Shown: piece by piece, positions 1-6,921 of the stretch
How the letters are laid out: each line of letters starts with the position of its first letter
Numbering within the stretch: the first letter of the stretch is position 1
Origin: MGNI01 sp964353875
GTDB lineage: Bacteria > Chloroflexota > Anaerolineae > Anaerolineales > E44-bin32
Length of the DNA stretch: 9,577 nucleotides
Assembly (NCBI GenBank): GCA_964353875.1
Contig: CAYGXU010000120.1
Location: 1 to 9,577 of the forward strand
Reading direction: 5' to 3'
The notes under the pieces: model-generated
Databases searched by the model: none
What the model was told of the DNA's origin: nothing
Seen by the model: only the letters and a program-made list of their open reading frames with translations
Program-made: the position numbers and the translations under genes

Positions 1-333
1 ACTTTTGGTTGTTCCCGGCGGAATTAAGTCAAATCAGTGAATGCTTCGCCCTTACATGCTTCAGACAGAACTGGAGTTGGCGAAAGCTGTTTTCGTAAAT
101 GTAGGAACTGCTCTTTTGGAATGGTCCCACACCCTTGTCTCCCTCAGCACGGCAATATGCAACATCAGATGGAATACACCCGCCTTCGAGGCTGCATTTG
201 GCAAAAACTAGAAAAACAGTGCAGCAATAATGAATGACTGGCTTTTACTTCCTAGATAAAAGGGCTTTTCAGCACCATGGCTTGAGCGATTTTTTGAACT
301 GCCAAGGTCACCCCACTAATGGCGGGGGGATAC
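1..333. other. Left-edge region with no supported gene
   Basis: I see no convincing gene here. A GTG-started plus frame at 37-237 would encode 66 residues with several cysteines (RKCRNC near the start). It has no ribosome binding site, no recognisable domain and unnatural codon use. A second plus frame opens at the window edge and closes at 38-40, ending in VVPGGIKSNQ. It could be the tail of a gene lying to the left, but twelve residues are too few to judge. A weak AT-rich inverted repeat (CTTTTA at 242-247, TAAAAG at 257-262) is also present. Confidence 0.5.
311..327 (-). terminator. Possible terminator hairpin after the flippase gene
   Basis: On the minus strand CCCCGC and GTGGGG flank a 5-base loop, pairing with one G-U wobble. 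The hairpin begins 6 bases after the flippase stop codon. No run of U follows, so it is a weak candidate. It could instead stabilise the mRNA 3' end or be chance. Confidence 0.3.
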
Positions 334-1425
334 TCATGGCTTAGCATCAGGATACGCACCTTGCTTCTCCTTACTTATGGGCGCATATTTTTCTTCAGGA
401 AGACGTAAGTGTCGACCATAAAAAATTAGGCTAACCAAATAGGGGAGCAGGGTATAGATTATGCGGAAAAGGATCGAAGCCAAAACTGCTTGCTCGAAGG
501 ATGTACCCAATAAGGATAATATCCCTGCCATCGAACCTTCCTGGACCCCCAGGCCTCCTGGGATCATGGATATCAGCGCCGCCATAAGCCCAATCGTAAA
601 TCCAGCGAGGAGCGTGCCCGGGCTTACATGAGGACCAAAGGCGTCGATGCAGAACCATAATGCCGCCGTGCAGGAGCTCCAATCCATGACGAGCAAAGCC
701 ATAACCAGGATCATAAGTCCGGCGCGATCACGCATCCCGTCGACCCCGCGTCTCATGGCACGATCAAAGCTGGTGAGGGTGGGTTCGACCTCCCATCGAG
801 TGAAGCGGTGCGCGAGTTTATTTACGCCTCTCAGAAGAGGGCTACGCAGCGCAGGGGAGAAAATCAGGCCGGTGCCGACTGCGAAGGCCAAAATGAGGAG
901 CACCGAGAACAGGCTGAGGGCAATGGTGAGCGCTTGGCTGATGTCTGCGTTGAGGATGAGATAAATGACGCCCGCTGGCAGCATCCCTAACATGATCAGG
1001 CTGGTCAGGTAGAAATGAAGGATGGAAGCAGCGAAGATATCTTCCCCTTTTGCCCCATGTCTGCGCATCAGAGCGTAACGCACGGAATATCCAGCGACAC
1101 CGCCGGTGGTTACAACATGGTTGAGAGTAATTGAAATAAAACCGATCTCCGTGAGGTCTCGCAAGTTCGTGGGAATGGCGAACATTTTACAGACCCATGC
1201 AAAGCTGTAGCTTACGCCAAAGTAAGAGACGAATGTAAGGAGAACCGCCATGGGAAGTGGTTTCCAGTCTGCTTCGCGAATGGTCCTGAGGATCTCTTGC
1301 CAATCCGAAGCAATGAAGATAATTCCGACCATGGTCACCACGAGGACAAAAGCGATCATCGTCCGCTTTTGTTGCCAGAAGGGTTTCTTCGGTTTGGTCT
1401 GTAGATCGATATTTTCTTCTATCAT
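334..1425 (-). CDS. Flippase-like integral membrane protein (LPG synthase TM-region / UPF0104 family)
   Basis: The 363-residue protein is almost entirely hydrophobic, with about eight membrane segments (roughly residues 22-40, 57-79, 93-107, 131-157, 165-190, 234-262, 268-290 and 312-338). Two signatures fit the lysylphosphatidylglycerol synthase TM-region (flippase-like) family: a glycine-rich TTGGVAGYSVRYALM stretch near residues 106-120, and SMIPGGLGVQEGSMAG near 286-301. Members without the soluble aminoacyl-transferase domain, like this one, are thought to move lipids or lipid-linked molecules across the cytoplasmic membrane. The substrate cannot be told from sequence. I chose the ATG at 1425. 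A TTG 15 codons upstream would extend the frame to 1470 but has no ribosome binding site, and the ATG site is also weak, so the start is uncertain. The C-terminus is charged and probably cytoplasmic. A gap-gene remnant lies 69 bases upstream on the same strand. Confidence 0.85.
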   Translation of the reverse strand: MIEENIDLQTKPKKPFWQQKRTMIAFVLVVTMVGIIFIASDWQEILRTIREADWKPLPMAVLLTFVSYFGVSYSFAWVCKMFAIPTNLRDLTEIGFISITLNHVVTTGGVAGYSVRYALMRRHGAKGEDIFAASILHFYLTSLIMLGMLPAGVIYLILNADISQALTIALSLFSVLLILAFAVGTGLIFSPALRSPLLRGVNKLAHRFTRWEVEPTLTSFDRAMRRGVDGMRDRAGLMILVMALLVMDWSSCTAALWFCIDAFGPHVSPGTLLAGFTIGLMAALISMIPGGLGVQEGSMAGILSLLGTSFEQAVLASILFRIIYTLLPYLVSLIFYGRHLRLPEEKYAPISKEKQGAYPDAKP

Positions 1426-1494
1426 CTCTATGGACCGATCTCGAAGTGGGATGGGAGCGTGAAGTCCCAATACTGTGACTGTCGCTCATCAGAA

Positions 1495-1677
1495 TTATAA
1501 TGCCTTGCGAGTGAGGATCAGCTTCGCTTCCCTAACCATCTGGCCGACATAGCCCCATTCGTTGTCATTCCAACTCATGATCTTCACCAAGTCGCCATCG
1601 AACATATGCGTCATAAGAGGATCAGCATTGCCAACGTCATTTTTGCTCGAGGTATTTTTTTCCGGTTTACCATCGAA
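1495..1677 (-). pseudogene. C-terminal remnant of glyceraldehyde-3-phosphate dehydrogenase
   Basis: Translating the minus strand gives an open stretch of 60 residues. Its last part reads FDGDLVKIMSWNDNEWGY followed by VGQMVREAKLIL. This is the very C-terminal signature of phosphorylating GAPDH (usual form DGDLVKV-x-W-YDNEWGYSNRMVDLA), whose asparagine in the DNE motif contacts the nicotinamide. The full enzyme is about 330 residues. Here the catalytic SCTTNC motif and the Rossmann domain are absent, and a TGA at 1678-1680 closes the frame upstream. Homology is clear only from about 1602 down to 1495; upstream of that the match fades. The usual tyrosine of YDNEWGY is Asn. It is either a decayed or truncated gap gene or a misassembled one, because a scaffold gap begins 170 bases away. 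A functional copy would be expected elsewhere. Confidence 0.75.
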
Positions 1678-1680
1678 TCA

Positions 1681-2023
1681 AGCTTCAACATAGTTCAACG
1701 AGCTCGCAGAATTAACAAGACAATCATGCTAACCCGTATGGCTGACATCAAGGAAGAGAGCAATATAAATGCATATCCTTGTTTCGAATAGAGTTAAGGA
1801 TGCTATGGAAAAGCCTGCCACTCAATTGCTGCATTTGTTTCATGGGNNNNNNNNNNNNNNNNNNNNNNNNNNNNNNNNNNNNNNNNNNNNNNNNNNNNNN
1901 NNNNNNNNNNNNNNNNNNNNNNNNNNNNNNNNNNNNNNNNNNNNNNGTTGTTGATGGCTGAGGCGTTTCATGTTGAGAAAAAACTGTAATGGCTATGGAG
2001 CAAATATCCGCAGAGGCTTAACC
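1681..2023. other. AT-richer intergenic stretch interrupted by an assembly gap
   Basis: No gene is supported on either strand. The sequence is visibly richer in A and T than its neighbours, with stop codons in all frames. The minus strand, in the frame of the gap remnant, meets further stops (for example TAG near 1729) and shows no GAPDH-like residues. I looked for CIRCE and HAIR heat-shock operators on the visible right side (1947-2063) and found neither. Anything inside the gap is invisible. Confidence 0.6.
1847..1946. other. Scaffold gap (100 Ns)
   Basis: Exactly one hundred undetermined bases. This round number is the usual placeholder for a scaffold join of unknown length, so the real distance between the gap-gene remnant and the chaperone operon is unknown, and genes could be missing. 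Confidence 0.97.
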
Positions 2024-2051
2024 TTGTGATTCAATTCCTTAGATATAAAAT
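2024..2051 (+). promoter_or_regulatory. Candidate sigma-70-type promoter of the chaperone operon
   Basis: TTGTGA at 2024-2029 and TAAAAT at 2046-2051 are separated by 16 bases and resemble -35 and -10 boxes. Transcription would begin near 2058. That leaves a leader of about 24 bases before the ATG at 2082, and would put the upstream TTG at 2064 too close to the 5' end to be the start. No CIRCE or HspR-type HAIR repeat is visible next to it. Confidence 0.4.
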
Positions 2052-2081
2052 CATTCATCGCGATTGTCCGAATGGAAACCA

Positions 2082-3047
2082 ATGGAATATAAAGACTATT
2101 ACAAAATCCTCGGTGTAGCGAAAGACGCCGAGCAAGCTGAAATTAAGAAGGCCTATCGCAAATTAGCTCGCAAGTATCATCCTGATGTTAATCCGGGAGA
2201 TGCCTCCGCGGAGGAACGCTTTAAGGAGATTAACGAAGCCCACGAAGTGCTTTCGGATGCGGAGAAACGGCAAAAGTATGACCGTTTCGGCTCTCAGTGG
2301 AATCAGTACACGCGCACGGGCGGACGCCCCGAGGACTTCGATTGGTCTCAATGGGCAGCACGACCGCAGGGTCAACGTGTCCATACACGCCAGGTTAGTC
2401 CGGAGGAGTTCGAGCAGTTATTCGGGGGTGGGTTGGGAGGTTTTTCCGACTTTTTTGAGGCTCTTTTTGGCAGCATGGGACGAGCGCAAGGATCAGGATT
2501 TCAAGAGCGGCAGGCAGGCCCCCGGACACGACGCGGTACGGACACGGAACATACGATTCGCATCAGCCTTGAGGAGGCATTCCACGGGACAACACGGCTG
2601 ATCCAATGGGAAGACGGGCGCAAGATCGAAGCCAAGATCCCGCGTGGGGCGCGTAATGGATCGCGTATCCGCTTGAGCGGACAGGGTCAGCCTGGCGTTG
2701 GCAGGGCTGAATCAGGGGATCTCTATTTGAAAGTGGAGTTAGAACCCCATCCGGTCTTCCAGAGGGAAGGGGATGATCTTAAAATCAGCGTGCCTGTCGA
2801 CCTTTACACCGCGATCCTGGGGGGCGAAGTAAGCGTTTCCACGTTTGATCGTAATGTTGAATTGCGCATACCGGCGGAAACTGCAAATGGTAAGGTCTTT
2901 CGAATGCGTGGATTGGGGATGCCCGCTTTACGCAACCCAGATCAACGCGGAGATCTATACGCCACTGTAGAAGTTCAACTTCCTCAGAACTTAACAAAAG
3001 AGGAAAAGAAACTTTTCAAGCAGTTGCAGGAGATCAGGAGAGGTTAG
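2082..3047 (+). CDS. Class B (zinc-less) Hsp40 / DnaJ-type co-chaperone, CbpA-like
   Basis: A 321-residue cytoplasmic J-protein that stimulates the ATPase of DnaK and hands it unfolded clients. The J domain covers residues 3-70, with the invariant HPD at 33-35 (KYHPDVNPGD) and the helix IV motif KRQKYDRFG. A Gly/Phe-rich linker follows (residues 114-140, GGGLGGFSDFFEALFG). The C-terminal client-binding beta domains run from about 155 to 300 (EAFHGTTRLI, IPRGARNGSRIRLSGQG, GDLYLKVEL, LGGEVSVSTFD, MRGLGMPA, GDLYATVEV). No CxxCxGxG repeats are present, so it is class B (CbpA/DnaJB type) and not classical zinc DnaJ. I chose the ATG at 2082 because MEYKDYYKILG is the normal J-domain beginning. A TTG at 2064 would add six residues. 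It is the first gene of a three-gene operon with a CbpM/HspR-like gene and clpB. Confidence 0.93.
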   Translation: MEYKDYYKILGVAKDAEQAEIKKAYRKLARKYHPDVNPGDASAEERFKEINEAHEVLSDAEKRQKYDRFGSQWNQYTRTGGRPEDFDWSQWAARPQGQRVHTRQVSPEEFEQLFGGGLGGFSDFFEALFGSMGRAQGSGFQERQAGPRTRRGTDTEHTIRISLEEAFHGTTRLIQWEDGRKIEAKIPRGARNGSRIRLSGQGQPGVGRAESGDLYLKVELEPHPVFQREGDDLKISVPVDLYTAILGGEVSVSTFDRNVELRIPAETANGKVFRMRGLGMPALRNPDQRGDLYATVEVQLPQNLTKEEKKLFKQLQEIRRG

Positions 3048-3101
3048 GTTCTCACAGGCGAGGTAAAACTGGACTGGATAATGAAAACAAATGAAAAGAA
3101 G

Positions 3102-3106
3102 AGGAG
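3102..3106 (+). promoter_or_regulatory. Ribosome binding site deciding the start of the CbpM/HspR-like gene
   Basis: AGGAG lies 8 bases before the ATG at 3115, within a longer purine run. It favours that ATG over the in-frame ATG at 3091, which would place this purine tract inside the coding region. Confidence 0.7.
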
Positions 3107-3114
3107 AGGAGCCA

Positions 3115-3498
3115 ATGGCGTTGGATTTGATGCGACGGAATGAGGATGATGAGCCAATTTTTACACGCTCTGTAGCCGTGGAATTGGCGCACATTTCCAT
3201 CGAGTTCTTGCAAGAATGCGAGCAGGCGGAGCTGATCATCTCCAGAAGGATGTTGGGCGGCTCTGCGGGTTTCAGTCGAGCGGACATTCGCCGTCTGGCG
3301 AGGGTACGTCGCCTATGTGAGGACTTGGGTTTGGACATGGAAATGGTAGAAATCGTGCTCCATTTGCGCCAACAAGTTGTGGACCTTCTCCGTCAAATGG
3401 ACGACATGGAAGGGACCATGCTTCAACGGGAGCAGCAATTGCTTGGCGAAATTCAAGAATTACGACGCCGAGTGTCAGAGGAAACCGATTGGCGTTAG
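3115..3498 (+). CDS. MerR-family chaperone modulator / heat-shock regulator (CbpM- or HspR-like)
   Basis: A 127-residue protein. Residues 16-43 (FTRSVAVELAHISIEFLQEC then EQAELI) match the winged-helix start of MerR-like proteins such as CbpM and HspR, where the helix-turn-helix is followed by recognition of the adjacent wing. Residues 53-85 (FSRADIRRLARVRRLCEDLG, then LDMEMVEIVLHL) follow the second half of that domain. Residues 85-120 form a heptad-rich helix likely to be the dimer coiled coil. In E. coli CbpM binds CbpA and inhibits it. In Actinobacteria HspR represses chaperone operons with DnaK as co-repressor. The position directly after a CbpA-like gene and before clpB fits either role. 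The gene starts 67 bases after the J-protein stop and ends 24 bases before the clpB start. It could act on the protein, on the operon's promoter, or on both. Confidence 0.8.
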   Translation: MALDLMRRNEDDEPIFTRSVAVELAHISIEFLQECEQAELIISRRMLGGSAGFSRADIRRLARVRRLCEDLGLDMEMVEIVLHLRQQVVDLLRQMDDMEGTMLQREQQLLGEIQELRRRVSEETDWR

Positions 3499-3510
3499 GC
3501 GTTGGATTTC

Positions 3511-3516
3511 GGAGGG
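3511..3516 (+). promoter_or_regulatory. Ribosome binding site deciding the clpB start
   Basis: GGAGGG lies 6 bases before the ATG at 3523. This rules against the in-frame TTG at 3502, which would place the site inside the gene. Confidence 0.8.
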
Positions 3517-3522
3517 AAGAAC

Positions 3523-6135
3523 ATGCGCTTTGATCGTTTTACTCAAAAAACACAAGAGGCCATTCTTGCTGCCCAGGATTTGGCGCAGGAATATCACCAT
3601 CCAGCAGTCGAGCCTGAACATTTATTGCTATCCTTGGTGAAACAGGAGGGCGGGGTGGTGCCTGCCGTCTTGAAACGTATCGGCGTGGATGAGCGATTGT
3701 TGATGCCAGGGATTGAAGAGGCGTTGGCGAAGTTGCCGCGCGCCACGGGGACATCCGTTCAGGTGGGAATGAGCCGGGAGCTATCTAACATCCTGGAGGA
3801 GGCGGAGAATGTCGCCAGGGACATGAAGGATGAGTACACCTCTACAGAACACATCCTGCTGGCAATGGTGCAACCCAGAGCAGGGCGTGTCCGTGATCTT
3901 TTGAGTCGATATGGCGTGGACTACAACAATGTCATGCAAGCTCTGGCGAATATCCGCGGATCGCAACGGGTCACCAGTCAGAATCCTGAGGCGCAATATG
4001 AAGCATTGGCGAAGTATGGCCGGGACCTCACCGATGAGGCGCGCAAGGGGAAACTCGATCCGGTCATTGGCCGTGATGAGGAGATCCGACGCATCATCCA
4101 GATCCTCAGCCGGCGAACTAAAAATAACCCGGTCTTGATCGGTGATCCGGGCGTAGGGAAGACAGCCATCGTTGAGGGGTTAGCGCAGCGAATCATGAAG
4201 GGAGATGTGCCCCTCAGCTTGAGAGATAAGCGAGTCGTCGCTCTGGATATGGGATCGCTCGTCGCCGGAGCCAAGTATCGGGGTGAGTTCGAGGAGCGCT
4301 TGAAGGCGGTGTTGAAGGAGATCCAGGAGTCGCAAGGACAGGTTTTGCTTTTCATCGATGAGATGCACACACTGGTCGGCGCAGGAGCTGCCGAAGGGGC
4401 GCTCGATGCCAGCAACATGCTCAAACCGCTTCTGGCGCGTGGCGAATTGCATGCCATCGGAGCGACAACATTAGACGAATATCGAAAACATATCGAGAAG
4501 GACGCCGCCCTGGAGCGAAGATTTCAACCGGTCTATGTGAACGAACCCAGCGTGGAGGATACCATCAGCATCCTGCGTGGATTGAAAGAGCGTTATGAGG
4601 TCCACCACGGTGTTCGTATCACCGACGGTGCAGTGATCGCAGCAGCCACCTTGAGCCATCGCTATATCGCCGATCGCTTCCTTCCGGATAAGGCTATCGA
4701 CCTGGTGGATGAGGCCGCCAGTCGACTACGGATGGAAATCGACAGCAAACCAGCCGAGTTGGATGAGATCGATCGGGAGATCATGCAACTCGAGATTGAG
4801 CGGGAAGCCCTGAAAAAGGAAAAAGACTCAGCCAGCAAAGAAAGACTTGAGAAACTGGAAAAAGAATTAGGGGATCTGAAAGAGAAAAGCACGCAGTTGT
4901 CTGCTCGTTGGCAAGCCGAGCAAGAGGCGATCCAGAAAGTGCAGCATATCAAGCAGGAGATCGATCAAGTGCGAGTGCAGATTGAGCAAGCTGAACGGGC
5001 GTTCGATCTCGAAAAGGCTGCGGAGTTGCGTTACACCCGACTGCGTCAACTGGAACAAGACCTCATTGCTGCGGAGGCTCAACTGGTTAATCTTCATGCT
5101 TCAGGGGCGTTGCTCAAGGAAGAGGTGGATGCGGAGGATATCGCCATCATCGTGAGCAAGTGGACCGGGATCCCCGTCAGTAAACTCCTGGAAGGGGAGA
5201 TCGAAAAGCTGACGCATATGGAAGAACGCTTGCACGTGCGTGTGGTGGGGCAGGATGAAGCCATTCAGGCTGTGTCCGCTGCAGTGCGCCGAAGCCGCTC
5301 CGGATTACAGGATCCGGATCGGCCGATTGGCTCTTTCATCTTTTTGGGACCTACAGGCGTGGGGAAAACCGAGTTGGCGCGCGCCCTGGCCGAGTTCTTG
5401 TTCGATGATGAGCACAACATGGTGCGCATCGATATGAGCGAGTATCAAGAGAGGCATACGGTAGCCCGCCTGATCGGCGCACCACCGGGTTATGTGGGCT
5501 TCGAGGAGGGTGGACAACTCACGGAAGCGATCCGCCGTCGACCGTACAGCGTGGTGTTGCTCGATGAGATCGAAAAAGCGCATGCCGAGGTATTCAATGT
5601 CTTCTTGCAGGTCTTGGATGAAGGTCGGCTGACCGATGGGCATGGACGCACCGTCGATTTTCGAAATACGGTGATTATCATGACCAGCAACATCGGCAGT
5701 CAGTACATCATGGATGTGGAGCAGGAGGCCGAAATACGGAAGCGGGTGATGGAGGCACTGCGGACCCATTTCCGTCCCGAGTTCCTGAACCGAGTGGATG
5801 AGGTCGTCATTTTTCACCGTCTCACAAGAGAAGATCTACGTCAGATCACCAGGATCCAATTCGATCAACTCAGTCAAAGGTTGGAGGAGAGAAAGGTCAG
5901 TATATCGCTCACGGAAGCGGCGATGGATCGCTTGATTGAGGAAGGATATGACCCTGTTTACGGCGCTCGCCCATTAGAGCGTGTATTACAGCGCAGGGTG
6001 ATCGATGAGTTGGCGTTACGTCTTATTCGAGGCGAGATCCGCGAAGGTGATCACGTGCTTGTGGATGTCGAGGGTGGTGAATTGACTTTTACTGTCACAG
6101 AGCCGGCGATCTCGAAAGCCTTACCGGTTACGTAA
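3523..6135 (+). CDS. ClpB, ATP-dependent protein disaggregase (Hsp100)
   Basis: An 870-residue, full-length class I Hsp100 AAA+ protein that forms a cytoplasmic hexamer and, with DnaK and a J-protein, threads aggregated proteins through its pore. The N-domain (about 1-145) holds two Clp-N repeats (FTQKTQEAILAAQ; YTSTEHILLAM). The first AAA+ module has Walker A GDPGVGKT (207-214), the pore loop KYRG (251-254), Walker B LLFIDE (275-280) and arginine fingers in LERRFQ (330-335). The coiled-coil middle domain that marks ClpB covers roughly 405-530. The second module has Walker A GPTGVGKT (609-616), pore loop GYVG (656-659), Walker B VVLLDE (677-682), sensor 1 MTSN (720-723) and sensor 2 GARPLER (814-820). 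No IGL/IGF ClpP-binding loop was seen, which fits a disaggregase and not a ClpA/ClpC unfoldase. It is the last gene of the chaperone operon and all catalytic residues are intact. Confidence 0.98.
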   Translation: MRFDRFTQKTQEAILAAQDLAQEYHHPAVEPEHLLLSLVKQEGGVVPAVLKRIGVDERLLMPGIEEALAKLPRATGTSVQVGMSRELSNILEEAENVARDMKDEYTSTEHILLAMVQPRAGRVRDLLSRYGVDYNNVMQALANIRGSQRVTSQNPEAQYEALAKYGRDLTDEARKGKLDPVIGRDEEIRRIIQILSRRTKNNPVLIGDPGVGKTAIVEGLAQRIMKGDVPLSLRDKRVVALDMGSLVAGAKYRGEFEERLKAVLKEIQESQGQVLLFIDEMHTLVGAGAAEGALDASNMLKPLLARGELHAIGATTLDEYRKHIEKDAALERRFQPVYVNEPSVEDTISILRGLKERYEVHHGVRITDGAVIAAATLSHRYIADRFLPDKAIDLVDEAASRLRMEIDSKPAELDEIDREIMQLEIEREALKKEKDSASKERLEKLEKELGDLKEKSTQLSARWQAEQEAIQKVQHIKQEIDQVRVQIEQAERAFDLEKAAELRYTRLRQLEQDLIAAEAQLVNLHASGALLKEEVDAEDIAIIVSKWTGIPVSKLLEGEIEKLTHMEERLHVRVVGQDEAIQAVSAAVRRSRSGLQDPDRPIGSFIFLGPTGVGKTELARALAEFLFDDEHNMVRIDMSEYQERHTVARLIGAPPGYVGFEEGGQLTEAIRRRPYSVVLLDEIEKAHAEVFNVFLQVLDEGRLTDGHGRTVDFRNTVIIMTSNIGSQYIMDVEQEAEIRKRVMEALRTHFRPEFLNRVDEVVIFHRLTREDLRQITRIQFDQLSQRLEERKVSISLTEAAMDRLIEEGYDPVYGARPLERVLQRRVIDELALRLIRGEIREGDHVLVDVEGGELTFTVTEPAISKALPVT

Positions 6136-6177
6136 AATCATCGACATTCCAGTAAGTTGCCATCAGGGCGGGTATCG

Positions 6178-6206
6178 CTTCCCGCAGGCTCCATACCTGC
6201 GGGAAG
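6178..6206. terminator. Strong hairpin between convergent clpB and hemerythrin-like genes
   Basis: CTTCCCGCAGG and its exact complement CCTGCGGGAAG form a perfect 11-bp stem around a 7-base loop. It starts 43 bases after the clpB stop and 65 bases past the end of the opposite hemerythrin-like gene, so it can end transcription from both sides. Neither strand shows a clean U-run after the stem, so it may rely on Rho or act as an mRNA 3'-end stabiliser. Confidence 0.6.
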
Positions 6207-6270
6207 TTAGCTATATCTTCTTGCCGTACGTGAAGCTAAGAAGGGCACGCCTTATTTTGCACACCGGGAT

Positions 6271-6855
6271 CTATTTGGCTGAGAGGTGCAGAGCCGCAAA
6301 ACCCTCCCTTACTTGTCCATCCAGCCGATCGGCGAGTGCCAGGTATTTCTCGTGCGCTTGTTCTCCCATCTCCTCGTGCTCGATGCGCTCAAAATCCTCA
6401 GATACTTTTTCTTGCTTTGCGGGGGAGATGACATGCTCCGCCATCGGGAAAAACCTGCTATCTTCTTTAACAATGTGGTTTCTGAGTAAGGAAACATAAG
6501 CTCGAGCGCTTTGGATGAGACCCTGACGGGAGGAAACCGATCCCTGTTCCATTTCTTGAGCTGCCTTTCGCATTTGTTGGGTTAAAGCCCTGCCCTGTAC
6601 ATGCTCTGCCAACACATATGCGATCGGCCCTTTATCTCTAGGCATACCGCTGGCGATCATGGCCTCGATCAGCACATCCTCTTCTTTTTTATGATGACAG
6701 CCATCGGCGAAGCCCCGGATAAACTCGGTCACCTCTAAGAAAAACTGGGGCGGGACTCTCTCCCCCCGATCCGATCGATCGGCAGCCATTTCTAACGAAT
6801 TGAGCACACGCTCAATGACCCGATGCTCTTCCATAAGAATATTTGTAGCTTTCAT
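6271..6855 (-). CDS. Hemerythrin-like (HHE) domain protein
   Basis: A 194-residue protein, longer than a minimal hemerythrin of about 120-150 residues. Likely non-heme diiron ligands are visible in order: H11 (MEEHRVIE), H54 and H55 with E58 or E59 (DGCHHKKEEDVLIEAM), H85 (LAEHVQGRALT), and H127 with E131 (LLRNHIVKEDSRFFPMAEHV). HHE proteins of this type bind dioxygen or NO, or repair iron centres under oxidative or nitrosative stress; which applies here is unknown. The C-terminal 40 residues (about 145-194) are extra, charged and amphipathic. The start at 6855 (MKATNILMEEH) is chosen because of an AGGAGG just upstream; an ATG nine codons earlier would place that site inside the gene. It is the last gene of the minus-strand block and lies 66 bases after the DUF166 gene. 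It has no signal peptide and should be cytoplasmic. Confidence 0.88.
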   Translation of the reverse strand: MKATNILMEEHRVIERVLNSLEMAADRSDRGERVPPQFFLEVTEFIRGFADGCHHKKEEDVLIEAMIASGMPRDKGPIAYVLAEHVQGRALTQQMRKAAQEMEQGSVSSRQGLIQSARAYVSLLRNHIVKEDSRFFPMAEHVISPAKQEKVSEDFERIEHEEMGEQAHEKYLALADRLDGQVREGFAALHLSAK

Positions 6856-6860
6856 CACAA

Positions 6861-6867
6861 TCCTCCT
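6861..6867 (-). promoter_or_regulatory. Ribosome binding site deciding the hemerythrin-like start
   Basis: Minus-strand AGGAGGA, 5 bases before the ATG at 6855. It is a near-ideal site and supports this start over the upstream ATG at 6882. Confidence 0.75.
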
Positions 6868-6921
6868 TTGTTCTTTTGCCATAGATTTTTAGAAATGGAT
6901 AATGGTTTTTGTATAACGGTC

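Noticed and set aside
2..40. Possible C-terminal tail of a gene entering from the left (ends VVPGGIKSNQ)
   Set aside because: Only twelve residues are visible, with no identifiable family.
37..237. 66-residue plus-strand frame with several cysteines
   Set aside because: GTG start without a ribosome binding site, no recognisable domain, and odd composition (Cys- and His-rich, scattered). It overlaps a second equally open frame (41-211), which is typical of noncoding sequence.
1606..1791. 61-residue plus-strand frame opposite the GAPDH remnant
   Set aside because: Antisense to the recognisable GAPDH tail, with no ribosome binding site and no family resemblance.
1947..2081. CIRCE or HAIR heat-shock operator before the chaperone operon
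   Set aside because: Read on both strands; neither the TTAGCACTC-N9-GAGTGCTAA nor the CTTGAGT-N7-ACTCAAG pattern is present. It could lie inside the N gap.
5305..5817. 170-residue minus-strand frame within clpB
   Set aside because: Shadow of the well-conserved second AAA+ module of ClpB; no independent support.
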